A stretch of 64,000 bases of DNA, taken from positions 62,001 to 126,000 of the forward strand of contig JAULSR010000002.1 of the NCBI GenBank assembly GCA_030512295.1. The letters run 5' to 3'. Position 1 is the first letter of the stretch, and each line of letters begins with the position of its first letter. The position numbers and the translations under genes were made by a program. Shown one piece after another: positions 1 to 9,945 of the stretch. A model generated the notes under the pieces. That model ran no database searches. It was not told the DNA's origin and saw nothing but the letters and a program-made list of their open reading frames with translations. The DNA is from Bombardia bombarda. Its lineage: Eukaryota > Ascomycota > Sordariomycetes > Sordariales > Lasiosphaeriaceae.

Positions 1-849
1 AGAGAGTGCTCGTTAAAGGGATGGATTATTTGATACGAGGTAGAGGTGTCGTCGCATTTCGCTGCCTGCAGTTGCTTAAAAAAAATTTTTATTAAAAAAA
101 TAACAAAATAATAAAAAAATACATCCAGAGGAAATGCAAAAAAACCGTCCAGGAACGTATTTCCCCATGGGATACTATCTTACCAGGGCTACATAATGGC
201 GTCCGTCAAATATCCGAACCCGTTGGCTGGCGAAGGATTTGTTGAAGGGGTGGACGTGTAGTATAATCAGTACATACCATCTACCTATCTACCTTTAAAG
301 GTACCTACCTTAGGTATTGTGTAGGTAGGTACCTATGCATCTGTGAAGTACGTACGCTATCTCTCTCGAGGAGAATGTTTGTGCCGTGACGCATACTCTT
401 TTAAACGCATTCAACGCTTAGACATATAAACATAAACAAGGTAAGGTATCCACATGCCCAGACTCCGTTGTGGGACTCTTCGCAATACGACCTAATACAC
501 TACAGAGGTGCCTAGGAGGTACCTACACTACTGTCTGCTATCACCATTAGCAGCATAGCCAGCGCGTCGCGACTTCAGACCGCCAATGTCGACCGAAAGC
601 ATCTTGGTGATGCAGCCGTTGCTCATCAGTGTCGCCTCCTTCTCAACCCAGGGTCAGACTTAGCTCATCTGTTGTTCACTTGATCTGCGCGCAGCCTCGG
701 ACGAAATCGACAAGTAGCTGTCGCAAACTCGCAACGCGAAATGCATACATGCCGCCCTCCCCACTTCTTGATCCCACCTGCTTGAGCCATCTCGTCTCGT
801 CTCCTGTCATCCACCCATATTCCTGCAGATCGCGACCGACGGGCTGGCC
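1..849. other. intergenic, promoter side of the 850-4112 gene
   Basis: I see no gene here. The stretch holds an A/T-rich low-complexity segment (about 78-120) and copies of the TAGG/AGGTACCT-type motif seen between genes throughout the window (about 281-336 and 510-533). The last 100 bases are pyrimidine-rich, as is common just upstream of fungal start codons. Confidence 0.7.
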
Positions 850-3800
850 ATGTACACGAGCATGGAGCGCAACAGCATAGATAATACACGGCCGAATGGC
901 CGTCTCACGGCCCCCCTCGTCATAAACAGCCCGTCTCAGAGAAGGGGTTTATTCTCTGGGCCGAGAACTCAGGACGGCGATGCTGTTGAATCCGTGGCTC
1001 GTCCTGCTCGCCCGAGGACCTCCGGCTTTACCTCCCTAGATGCCAAATCAGCATCGCCCAGCAGCACGAGAATACCGCGTCTCTCTCACCAGCGCTCCTC
1101 CCAGCCGCGCCCGAAATTCACTCTTTCAGATGCCTACAAGATGGCCGAGGAGGAGGAGGAGGCCGCCGCCGAGGGTTCTCCTAGCCCCGCCCCTCGCTCA
1201 TGGCGCGCTAGAACCGAGTCCGTGGGCGGGCGGTCGCAAAAGCCTGCAACTCGACCATCTACAGATTCCCCCCTGCGCACTCGAAGGCGGCTCACCCCCA
1301 AGCCGGCTGAGGATGACACTATTAGTTCCGTCGATAGCATGGGTGCGCAGTCCCAGCGAAATGATGTTTCCGAGGGCGAGTTTGACGAGAAACTCCGCCA
1401 ATATGCGCTGGAACAGGCGGGTGTCCAAGACCCATTACAGTACAACAGTAGCGACGCAAATGGCCCGCTCTCCAAACCAAATTCAGGGCCCAAGCTTACT
1501 GAAACAAGCAAGAACTTGATGCGGGAAACGAGGCGAAGTAGTCTCGAAGGCGACTTATTTTCTCAAGCTTCCAGGACAAGAACAAAATCCGGATGGCTTT
1601 CACGCCGACTGTCGGGAACGAAGGACACTTCTACTACTAAAGACGCAGCGCCGGGGTCGGGAAACTGGGAGGCAGCTGGGAGAGCATCTGGTTCAGAGCC
1701 TTTCCGTACTGCGCGTGGCGGCTCCCTTGCAAGGCCCGCAACCGTCCCGCCTGATCATCGTTCTCCCCACGACAACCACAACAACCACAACAACAACAAT
1801 AACAACAACAACAACAAGAGCTTCGCTTGGGAGGCTGATGCTGACTTTACGGCTGATGATTTGCAAGTCTCCAATAGCCCCGCTGTGGCCATCGGACGAA
1901 GCAATACCAAGATTGATGAAATACGCGCGCTAGAAGCCCAAGTCAACAAGCGCTTCCCTGAGAGTCCTGACCTTAGGCCGCCGCGTAACTCTCGACTTGA
2001 TGAGATTCGTGCCCTCGAGATTGAGGCAGCGTTGAGGTTTCCGGATCCTCTTTCCGGCCTGGGCGAGGAAAGCGACGATATTCAAGCCAGAAAGACGAAA
2101 TATGAAAACAGGCTTCTTCGCGCCCAGCATGTTCGCCATACGAGCACAAAAGTCGACGATATTCGAGTGTGCGAGATTGAGAGCTTATCCCAGAGAGCAC
2201 TTGCTACCACTAGACTTGATGAGAATCAAGAGCAAGTTGCAATTCATCCTTCACAACCAGCGTCAACTGAGGTCGTGCGCAGCTCGAACAGGGAACTGCT
2301 GCGGAATTCCGATCTTGTCGGTGGTAGCAAGGTTCGCGGCCATGAGACAGAAAAGACATCCGTACCGATGCTGGGGATACCAGCTTTCAATCACGGAATC
2401 CTCCATAATAACGATCTAGAAGATGAAGGGCACGAGAACAAGGGCGGCGACCAAGCAGGTATTTGCGGCACGTCTCATAGAAGCGATGCATCGCGTGACC
2501 TCCTACGTCGCTTAGCGCGCGCAACTAGTAACTCTCCTTCCCCTGAGCCGCAACCGGCTAAGGATAAGGACATCGGGGCCCGCGAACGGGGGGGACAAGA
2601 GAAGCAGGCAGGCAGAAGAGAACCGACGGAGCTAAGGGTGACGTTAGGCTGACTGTCGGCTTTGCTGGGCTCCGCCGGGACTCATCTGTGGATTCAAGCT
2701 CTGAAAAACAGTCATTTCTCGCGAATTCAGACGTCGACCCTACTGAGCGTATCCAGGGAGAAATGAATCTTTTTGCGCCATTGGAAAACCAGTCCGAAAG
2801 GGGTTCGCTGCGTGCGCCGTCGCCGTCGCCGACGCCGGAGGAAGACGCTCAAAACAAAACGCCCAGACCCCCCAAACCCGACCCTTTAGCACAGCCCACT
2901 CCCCGTGTCACAGGCGCATATGTAGAGACGCCAGTGACAATTAAGGTTGAAAAGTCGGAGCTTGCCTCGGTCGTTGCACCCGAAACTGCAACATCGAGTA
3001 AGGATTGCACCGCCGACATCAGCTCCACTACATCAGTTCTCCGGGACAGAAAAACAGATGGCCCTGCTCAAAACCCACTGGATCGTATGCCATCTCGCAA
3101 GGGAGAGAGGCCATCCGGACGCTCGTCGTCGTCAGGACCTATTCCTCGTCGCCGTCGTGCTACTTCACTACCGCGAGAGCGCTTACCGTTACTCAACTCG
3201 GCCAGACCGCCAACGGTCAAAGATGATATACGGGAGATTCAGCAAGCGCACCAATTCGAAGACTCGACCCTAGATGATCTTGCTGACCTACTAGACGCGC
3301 AAGACAAAGAGGAAATTACCTTCAGCCATGTCAACAACATCAAGGCCGAGAGAGGTGCTAATGGCCTATCCGATAGAGAACGAGAACTGGATGCCTATGC
3401 GAGGATGAGCAAGTCACTCACAACGGGCCTTCTCGGTATTCGGACTGCAAAGAAGGGTATAGAGCGGCTCGAGGACAAGTTCTCGCATAACCACGATGAG
3501 AGGACCTCTGTCCTAACATGTCCAATTTGCCGCGCACAGCCGCGGTCTCAAGATGCTGCTGTGGCTTACCTCCATTTGCCCACGCCCCGGCTATGGCATC
3601 GCCATCCCAATTTCAGGTTTACCTTTTTCGGTTTCTGTCTCTTCCTGGCCACCTTCTGGTACGTTGCAGAGTCTTCTATGTGTTTGTTATACTGCAAGCC
3701 CGACTATTGCTACCCCGGCAAATCCTGCGACTGGTCCCCGGATGATCCTCTCTGGGGCTACGCAATACCAGTCAAGCTTGACCAGTGGACGACGGGCGGG

Positions 3801-4112
3801 CAGGGCAGGGCGTTTGTCCATAAGGTCGCGCCTGAGGTGGCCGATTGGCTGGCTGACATGCTGGATATGGCCTTCGGCACCGACATCACGACAGTCGACA
3901 CGTCTTACTACACGTGGAACCAGAAACACCAATACAGGAGACGCCTCCTCAAGAAGGGCCTTGTTAAGCCCTTCGTCGAGCGGCCGGAGGACAAGGAGAA
4001 ACGGGATTCGTGGAAGGCTGCGAGACTGGCTCGGGACCGAGCAGAGGCGGCAAAAGAGCTGGGCTACAACGTGGGCGAGGACGAGAGCATGACCAGGGAT
4101 GAAAAGATTTAG
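850..4112 (+). CDS. conserved filamentous-fungal protein with one membrane segment; reading frame broken at a G7 run
   Basis: I do not recognise a named family. The N-terminal reading frame runs from the ATG at 850 to a stop at 2652. A second frame is open from before 2590 to 4112 and carries the rest of the protein. Adding one G to the G run at 2588-2594 joins them into 1087 codons, with conserved-looking text (RLTVGFAGLRR) directly after the junction. The N-terminal half is disordered, with a poly-Asn tract (about residues 315-325) and three related motifs of the form (T)K-[IV]-D-[ED]-I-R-x-x-E between about residues 350 and 455. The C-terminal half has a CPIC motif near nt 3520, one hydrophobic segment (FGFCLFLATFWYVA, nt about 3630-3670), a Cys-rich stretch and a conserved Trp-rich globular end. 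A membrane or nuclear-envelope role is only a guess. An alternative is an intron at 2528-2607, but its only branch-like site lies too far from the acceptor. Confidence 0.75.
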
Positions 4113-4914
4113 AAGGGCCCAAAACGTGATAAAGTGAAATAAGAGGTTTTGCTTTTATTCTTTCTTACAGCAGTGAAGGAACAATCACAGGACTTCTCGG
4201 CATAGGCAAAGTATGGACTTGTTGTTGTAATGGAGGGCGTTTAAAAAGGGGCTATTTGGTCATATCTGTAATATGCCTCCTGTAGGAGAGGATTGTGCTT
4301 TTGGAGGCACTCGGATGAGCAAAAGGGGGTTGACATGACGATATGGCTGCGCGTATACCCTGAATAAACTGTGCTGTTGCTGCGTGCTGTGGCCAAAGCA
4401 AGGCTTATAGTGACTCTTCAAGACACCATCATAGGAACTCCTGTGTGTATGATAAATATTTTTGGTTGTGTGGGCTGACTGGGCCCAGACGCTCACATGC
4501 TCAACTTTCTTTTGCGTAGTAATCAGTAAGCGTGTGAGGGGGGTAGATAATGACCGCATGAGTATGGCTATGTTAGGTAGGTATTGTTAATTACAGTCTG
4601 GCTGGCGACAACAAATACGCTGGGTGGGAATAATTCATATTATCCCCATTCATCTTGCCAACCCACCATCAACCACCGACAAGCCGCCCATAGCCCATTC
4701 GCTCATTCTCCTCTGGGTATTGACTCGTCACTAGGCAAGCCGAGCACTTCCAGTTGAGTATCCCGGGCCATAATCTCTGTATTTGTTTCCTATTGCTGAA
4801 TGAAAACGGCCTTTCGGCGCTCAAAACAGGCTCCATCTAATATCTGGCGTTTAGACATTTCCCTACTCCAAAGACAGCCAGCTGGCTGGATATGGCTGAT
4901 TCCCAGTGAATCGT
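4113..4914. other. intergenic between convergent genes
   Basis: This is the shared 3' side of two converging genes. I see no coding signal beyond chance open frames, and it contains A/T-rich probable 3'-end signals just after 4112. Confidence 0.7.
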
Positions 4915-6355
4915 CTATTGCGGGGAGAGATTGTGGCTCTTGGACTCTGCTTCGGGCATTTTCTTGAGCTCCTTGAGTCGCATGTTTTCCATGGCTCTCT
5001 TTTGCTGGTTGGACCACGCAATCGGGCAGAGACGCTCCCAGTTCTCGACAACGAAAGCGCGTGCAGCCTCCATGTCGTAGAATCCTTGGGCATCTTTAAC
5101 GGGGGACGAGGGAGTTATACCCAAGGTCAGGTCGCCTTCCATCATAATCCTCCTCATAGCGCCAACCACGCATGCTCTACGCTGAGGGTCAAGATCTGTA
5201 GGAATCTCTGCCTTGATCAGACCCTTCATTTGCTCGGCCTCCGTCTTCAGCCGCCACTGTCTCAGTCGTTCTCGATATTCGTGCTCAACAGAGAAACGAG
5301 AGAATGCCTCATCTCGAACGGTGGCCCGTATGTCACAGATACTTTGGGGCGGGCCTTTGTAGAGAAATCTGCCCTGGGCACGAAGCTGGGGAATAAACTC
5401 GTTAATCCAGCGGCGAAATACAGGGCGCCCATTCATTCTCCGGCGGTCGTTGTGCTTCAGCTTCTTTCGGCCCTCATCCCCGCCAGTGACCCCGGCGCCT
5501 TGGCCTTGACTATAGGTATCGACGATAGTGGCCTCGTCCTCTGGCGAAGCTTCCTGAACCCAGAATAGGCGGCACGTCGTGGCATAGTCAAACAGGGCCT
5601 CAACCGAGTCAAATGGATCCGTCCAGAAACCCTCCACCTTCATGCCTAGAAAGTGAAGTATCTCGACTGGGTCAGTGGTTAGCAACACCTTAGACGTGTT
5701 GCGGTTGAACTTCTCGATCTCCGGGATGCGGAGCCATAGGGCGTCCTCATCGACAGTGAGGCCGTATGGTCGGATGGTGCTTCCCAGGAGATTCCATATA
5801 TCGCCATGTGCATGTTTGAAAAGGGACTGCGGAGGGGTAGGTCACAGAGGCTCGTTAGCTGTCTTCTGCTGGGGGCGAGTTGGGCTGGTCTGATTTGGTT
5901 CACTTACAAACGACAACTGACGTTCGTCCTCGCAGACACGGACGTCCACTTGGATATGACGCTCTGCCATACACTCGCCGCCGCCGCCGCTGTCAGTCTC
6001 GCCCTGGATGTCGGCACAGAGGCTCGAAGGCCATGGGATGGCATAGTTTGCCGACTGACCCACAATGATTGCATGCTCGGCATGTATGGCCGTCTCTATG
6101 CGAGCCATTAGGGGGGCTGGGTCGTGGGGACGGGGTCCTCCGGGTTCTTTGGGAAAGCAGTGCGGCGCTCCACGGCCACGAGGATGTCGAGATCACCATG
6201 ATCCTTCTTTCCCGGGCCCTCTATAGGCGTGGCCACGTAAACAAACAGGTTGCGCAGCGCAGCATGGCAAGCATCCCTCACGTGGTGGTAGACCCGGGGG
6301 GCATGCGCGGAATCGCCAGAGGGATGCCCTTGGAAGCGAAGGCTGCACCACCCAT
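4915..6355 (-). CDS. nucleotidyltransferase-like conserved fungal protein; frame broken at two G/C runs
   Basis: The start is the ATG at 6355-6353 in a good ACCATGG context (MGGAAFASKG). The protein then shows the opening of a fungal nucleotidyltransferase-like family: PIEGPGKKDHGDLDILV, where GDLDILV resembles the G-D-x-D metal-binding strand of polymerase-beta-type nucleotidyltransferases. Next come AIPWPS and, across an intron at 5827-5907 (GTAAGT, CTAAC branch, CAG; 81 nt), FKHAHGDIWNLLGSTIRPYG, then a C-terminal domain to the stop at 4915. Two single-base losses break the frame: the C run on the minus strand at 6296-6301 and that at 6111-6116. With one C added to each, the gene reads 454 codons. 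Catalytic activity is not established. The family match is from memory of homologous fungal proteins and is an inference. The gene is divergent from LSM6. Confidence 0.75.
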
Positions 6356-7058
6356 GGTGAGAAATAATGGCCAAGTAGACTCAGACCTGGAGCAAAACGC
6401 CGGATGCAGCAAGCTTGTTCATTACGAGGTCGAGGTCAGGGAGGGCTGACCGAGAGAAGAGGAACAATGAAATAGGATGAATGAAATAGTGGTAACTAGG
6501 CTGTGAGCACCAGAATAATTTGCCTGGTTGGTTTGTCGGTTGGACTTTGGCTACCGTCTCTCGCTCGCTGGCGCAAACTGCAAAACAAACAAGCAGTTAA
6601 TCGGCCCCAGAATGCACAATAAAAAGATTGAGAGAGAATGGACCTTTTATGCAATCGTCACTTTAGTTGCTTGTCATGAGTAGATCAGCTCGCAAATGAT
6701 ATTGGCAGTATTATGTGCTTGCTCTGACCCGTCTATAATGAATGGATGCTTGGTGTTTGATGGGGCAGAAGGTGATACTTTGGTGAAGATGGGCCAGCAA
6801 GTACGAATATATAGGTAGCTAGGTAGCTAGGTAGGTAGGTACAAGAGATGAGAATGCCTGTTAAGACAATACCCCCGCATCACCGATAAACCATCATCTC
6901 ACTCCAATCACCACTCGCATATCAGATCTCAGCCACAAACACGCACTCACAACGGACTGACTTGGCTGCACTGCAATCAATCCACAGAACACCCCAAACG
7001 TCCCCCCCCCCCCCCCCCCCCAAAAAGAAACCACAAGTCAAATCATCCCTCAGCCAAT
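6356..7058. other. divergent promoter region between the nucleotidyltransferase-like gene and LSM6
   Basis: No gene is seen. The stretch contains a (TAGG/TAGC)n tract at 6811-6841 and a run of 20 C at 7002-7021, only 37 bases before the LSM6 start codon. Confidence 0.7.
7002..7021 (+). repeat. poly(C) run of 20 in the LSM6 leader/promoter
   Basis: There are twenty consecutive C just upstream of the LSM6 ATG (7059). The exact length should not be trusted, because shorter G/C runs in this window are demonstrably one base short. Confidence 0.8.
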
Positions 7059-7432
7059 ATGGAAAACGGCAACACACTCTCACAGGGCGAGGGCAAAGAC
7101 CCGTCGGGTTTCCTCAGTGAAATCATTGGCAACCCCGTCACAGTCAAGCTCAATTCCGGTGTCGTCTACAAGGGTGCGTGCGTGCACTATTCTTGTACAG
7201 ACATCCCCGCTGACATTGAGCAGGCGAACTACAATCTGTCGACGGGTACATGAACATTGCTCTGGAAAAGACGGAAGAGTATGTCAACGGCGTCAAGAGG
7301 CGGAGCTATGGGGATGCCTTCGTTAGAGGCAACAATGGTTTGTTCTCTTCTCTTTCTTCTCTCCCCCCTCCCTGCGTCTCCCTCAATATCTCTGACGCCT
7401 TTCAAGTCATGTACATCTCGGCCGATGCATAG
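7059..7432 (+). CDS. lsm6: U6 snRNA-associated Sm-like protein LSm6
   Basis: LSm6 is a ring subunit of LSm2-8, which binds the U6 snRNA 3' end for splicing, and of LSm1-7, which acts in decapping and mRNA decay. There are three exons: 7059-7173, 7224-7337 and 7407-7432, giving 84 aa, the usual family size. Intron 1 (50 nt, GTGCGT..CAG) has a CTGAC branch, and intron 2 (69 nt, GTTTGT..AAG) also has CTGAC. The Sm1 motif covers FLSEIIGNPVTVKLNSGVVYKG, followed by GELQSVDGYMNI across the first junction. The Sm2 motif is AFVRGNN-VMYISADA across the second junction. The final exon is only 26 nt. Identification is very secure. Confidence 0.97.
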
Positions 7433-7927
7433 CCGTCTGGGACCTACCCGTTACTCCCTCCAACCAAGAGCCGGGGGAACGAGGGGAGGTAATGGCTGCC
7501 GGTTGCTCTGGTTTACACATTTCGTACGTTATGGTATGATACTGCGAATTGTTACTCTCGCTGGTGGCTATGTCACTGCGTCACATTGCGTCACGTTCAA
7601 TATTAAGTCTAATTAGCTCTCAATTTGATACTAAGTGCGCGGCAAGAAACCACCGAGACTGGATAATTAACTAGTACAGCAAGAATAATCCGAATCCTTC
7701 TGACTGTCCCCATCTACCATCCCATCTGGCTCCAATGCGTCGAGCGTAACGCCTGGCTTGACAACGCCATATCCCCGACTCCATCCATATTAAAATCCTC
7801 CTGCCTTGGGGACCTACAAAGGGAATAAGAAGAAAAGCCATAAAGTCAATGCGCCATGTCGTGATGTCGTACCAAGAACCCACTACCCCATCGTGCTTCA
7901 GCGGAACCAAACCAATAGGCGCGGTGC
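7433..7927. other. intergenic between convergent LSM6 and HSP30 genes
   Basis: This is the shared 3' flank. I see no gene. Confidence 0.7.
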
Positions 7928-8626
7928 TTAGTTGATAGCGATGCGGCGGACCTCGGGCTTCTTGGCCTTCGGAACCGTGACGGACAGGATTCCGTTGTCG
8001 ATGCGGGCCGTGACGGCGTCCTGGTCGACGCGGCTCTGGAAGTTGACGGTGCGCAAAAACTCGCCAATGGAGCGCTCCATGACCCAGTACTTTTCAGCAG
8101 GGCGCTGCTGCTGTTGCTGCTTGGGAGCCTCAGCCCGCTTCATGGCCTGGCTGCTGCCGTGGAGACTCGCAAGCTCGCTAGCCTCGCTGCCCTTCTTTGT
8201 CGTCTCATCATCGTCCTCAACCGTGGCCTTCTGAGGGGTGGTGGTGGTCGCATGCTCGTCACCCTTTTCGGTGATAGCACTGCCCGTCTTGGTGTCCCTG
8301 ACAAGTCCGGCGGGAGGGGTACCGGCAGTGTAGCTGCGTTCGACAGAGCCACGAATCACCATGGTCTGGGCGTCGGTGAACTCGATGGAAACATTGTCGC
8401 GGTCGACGCCAGGGAGCTCGCCGTGGAGCTCGTAGGCAGTGGCGGTCTCGCGAATATCAAACTTGGGGGTGAAAGGCTGGCTCAGCGCGTCGCTGCGACG
8501 TGAGCGGCCTTCCTGTTGGTTCTCGCCCTGGAGCTCGCTTCTGTAGCTATCAAAGTCGTCGAGTAGGCGGAAGAGAGGCGTGAAGCTGGCATCAGAGCCG
8601 TAGACGTTGCGTGCGAAGACAGACAT
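7928..8626 (-). CDS. hsp30: small heat shock protein, Hsp20/alpha-crystallin family (HSP30 type)
   Basis: This is an ATP-independent holdase chaperone that binds unfolding proteins during heat and other stress, probably cytosolic. The start is the ATG at 8626-8624 (MSVFARNVYG), giving 232 aa. The open frame extends further upstream but has no ATG there. The alpha-crystallin domain begins at about residue 50 (PFTPKFDIRETATAYELHGELPGV) and is split by a long charged, low-complexity insert with TEKGDEH, acidic and poly-Gln stretches (about residues 100-180). It resumes with YWVMERSIGEFLRTVNFQ and ends with the I-x-I tail motif (RRIAIN). The insert is typical of fungal HSP30 proteins. Three heat-shock-element clusters lie 200-450 bp upstream, which matches heat-induced expression. 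Confidence 0.95.
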   Translation of the reverse strand: MSVFARNVYGSDASFTPLFRLLDDFDSYRSELQGENQQEGRSRRSDALSQPFTPKFDIRETATAYELHGELPGVDRDNVSIEFTDAQTMVIRGSVERSYTAGTPPAGLVRDTKTGSAITEKGDEHATTTTPQKATVEDDDETTKKGSEASELASLHGSSQAMKRAEAPKQQQQQRPAEKYWVMERSIGEFLRTVNFQSRVDQDAVTARIDNGILSVTVPKAKKPEVRRIAIN

Positions 8627-8836
8627 GTTGGCTGTTGATTTTGGTGTGCGTTGATTGCGAAAGCGAGGATAATAAAGTCGTGGTGAGAGTGCTGACTGGA
8701 GAGATGACTGCCGTCTTATTTTTCTGGGATTGCTTGATTGTATGCTCGTCTGCTTCTTCTGTTGAACAAAAGGATAGACAGTGGAAGGCAGACACCCTGT
8801 GAGTGCTTTATACTTTGAAAGAGAGACATGGTGGCC

Positions 8837-8864
8837 TTCAAGAAGCTTCAAGAACGCTGGCGAA
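8837..8864. promoter_or_regulatory. heat shock element, four perfect pentamers plus a gap-type fifth
   Basis: The site reads TTC-nn-GAA-nn-TTC-nn-GAA at 8837-8854 with exact 5-bp spacing. An additional GAA at 8862-8864 is in phase after one missing unit. It is centred about 220 bp upstream of the HSP30 start. This is the textbook HSF1 binding architecture. Confidence 0.88.
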
Positions 8865-8924
8865 GCGAGAAGGAAGGCACAGCAACCAAACAGTGTGTGT
8901 GAGCGTCGGCGGTAATCAGGAGGT

Positions 8925-8942
8925 TTCTAGAAATGCGATGAA
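8925..8942. promoter_or_regulatory. heat shock element, TTCTAGAA core with gapped GAA
   Basis: TTC at 8925-8927 and GAA at 8930-8932 form a perfect inverted core. GAA at 8940-8942 is in phase two pentamers on. It lies about 300 bp upstream of HSP30. Confidence 0.7.
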
Positions 8943-9037
8943 CATACAAGAAGGAGTGATGCGCGCTTACCTCCCTTCAAGTTGTGGGGTCGCTTGTTGG
9001 ATGATGATGAAGCCATTCCCCAGCATACAAATTACCT

Positions 9038-9060
9038 TTCGGGAAGGAGCTAGAAGCTTC
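9038..9060. promoter_or_regulatory. heat shock element, TTCnnGAA plus in-phase GAAnnTTC
   Basis: Units are TTC 9038, GAA 9043, GAA 9053 and TTC 9058, all on the 5-bp grid with one mismatched unit at 9048. A further TTC falls on the grid at 9068. It lies about 410-440 bp upstream of HSP30. Confidence 0.65.
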
Positions 9061-9137
9061 GACTTTCTTCGAACAATCACCAACACAAAATGGAGGGGCA
9101 TACGTGCATGCGCACGTCAGTTTCATTCCCTTCGCCG

Positions 9138-9179
9138 CCCCCCCCCCCCCCCCCCCCAAAGAAGCAAAAAAAAAAAAAA
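9138..9179 (+). repeat. poly(C)20 followed by poly(A)14
   Basis: C run at 9138-9157 and A run at 9166-9179, separated by a short purine spacer. They lie in the distal HSP30 upstream region. Run lengths are uncertain. Confidence 0.8.
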
Positions 9180-9945
9180 GGAAGGGAAAGTTACATCACC
9201 GGTATCACTATAGCACTACAGCAGCAAGCGATGATTGGTATGCCTAGGATAACTGTGTTCATCCTATGTCGGCTATTTGTCTGTTTGATAGGAACATCCT
9301 TGTACTGATTCTTGTACTGTACACAGTACGTACCTACCGTAGTACGGGATATTCCGTGATTGATTACCCTAGCTACCTAGGTAGGTACCTACCTACCTAC
9401 TCCTTGACAGAGATGACGTAACTAAGGTACCTATAGGGCAGGTAAGCGAGAACGAACGACCCAGAACGTAGCGAGGTTCTGGTCGGCATTACTTTTACGC
9501 CATACTTCGGTTGCGCCATGATCATTAGTTGGGCAGTTACTGTAGGCATAGACCGGTCTCTATAATTTAGAGCTGTATCGATGGTGCAGCACCACATGTC
9601 TCAGCTATTGTGGGCATATCAGCAGGGTTGGCGGTTTCAACTTCATCCAGATATCAAAAGCAACCAAGGTATACTTGAGGTGTTGCTCAAGTAGGTAATC
9701 ACACATAGTCAGGTTGTTACGGGAACGATATAATGATGGACTGGCGGCCAACTGCCTCGGAGTGGTTTTGTGTGTTTTGCGTAATTAAAATGCTCTTCGA
9801 CTGACGCCCAGCCGGCCGAATGCAGCGGTCCCTCAGTAGCCCGTGGCTGTCCATCATGAACATGGCAAGTCCAGTACCTACCGAAACTCAAAAACGCCAA
9901 CTCGTCCCGACACCTGGCATTTGGTATCGAAACCCATAATCCATC

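Larger units (their letters stand above)
8627..9945. other. HSP30 promoter region and 3' flank of the YTH gene
   Basis: The region contains three heat-shock-element clusters, a poly(C)/poly(A) segment and a TAGG-type tract (about 9367-9400). I see no coding gene; the open frames here are short and have no recognisable protein. Confidence 0.7.

Noticed and set aside
2528..2607. Possible 80-nt intron that would join the two frames of the 850-4112 gene
   Set aside because: The only branch-like sequence (CTAAG) is about 65 nt from the acceptor, and the removed text looks coding; a G-run indel explains the break better given four similar sites.
8627..8851. 75-codon upstream extension of the HSP30 frame
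   Set aside because: It has no ATG start and overlaps the heat shock element; it is promoter sequence.
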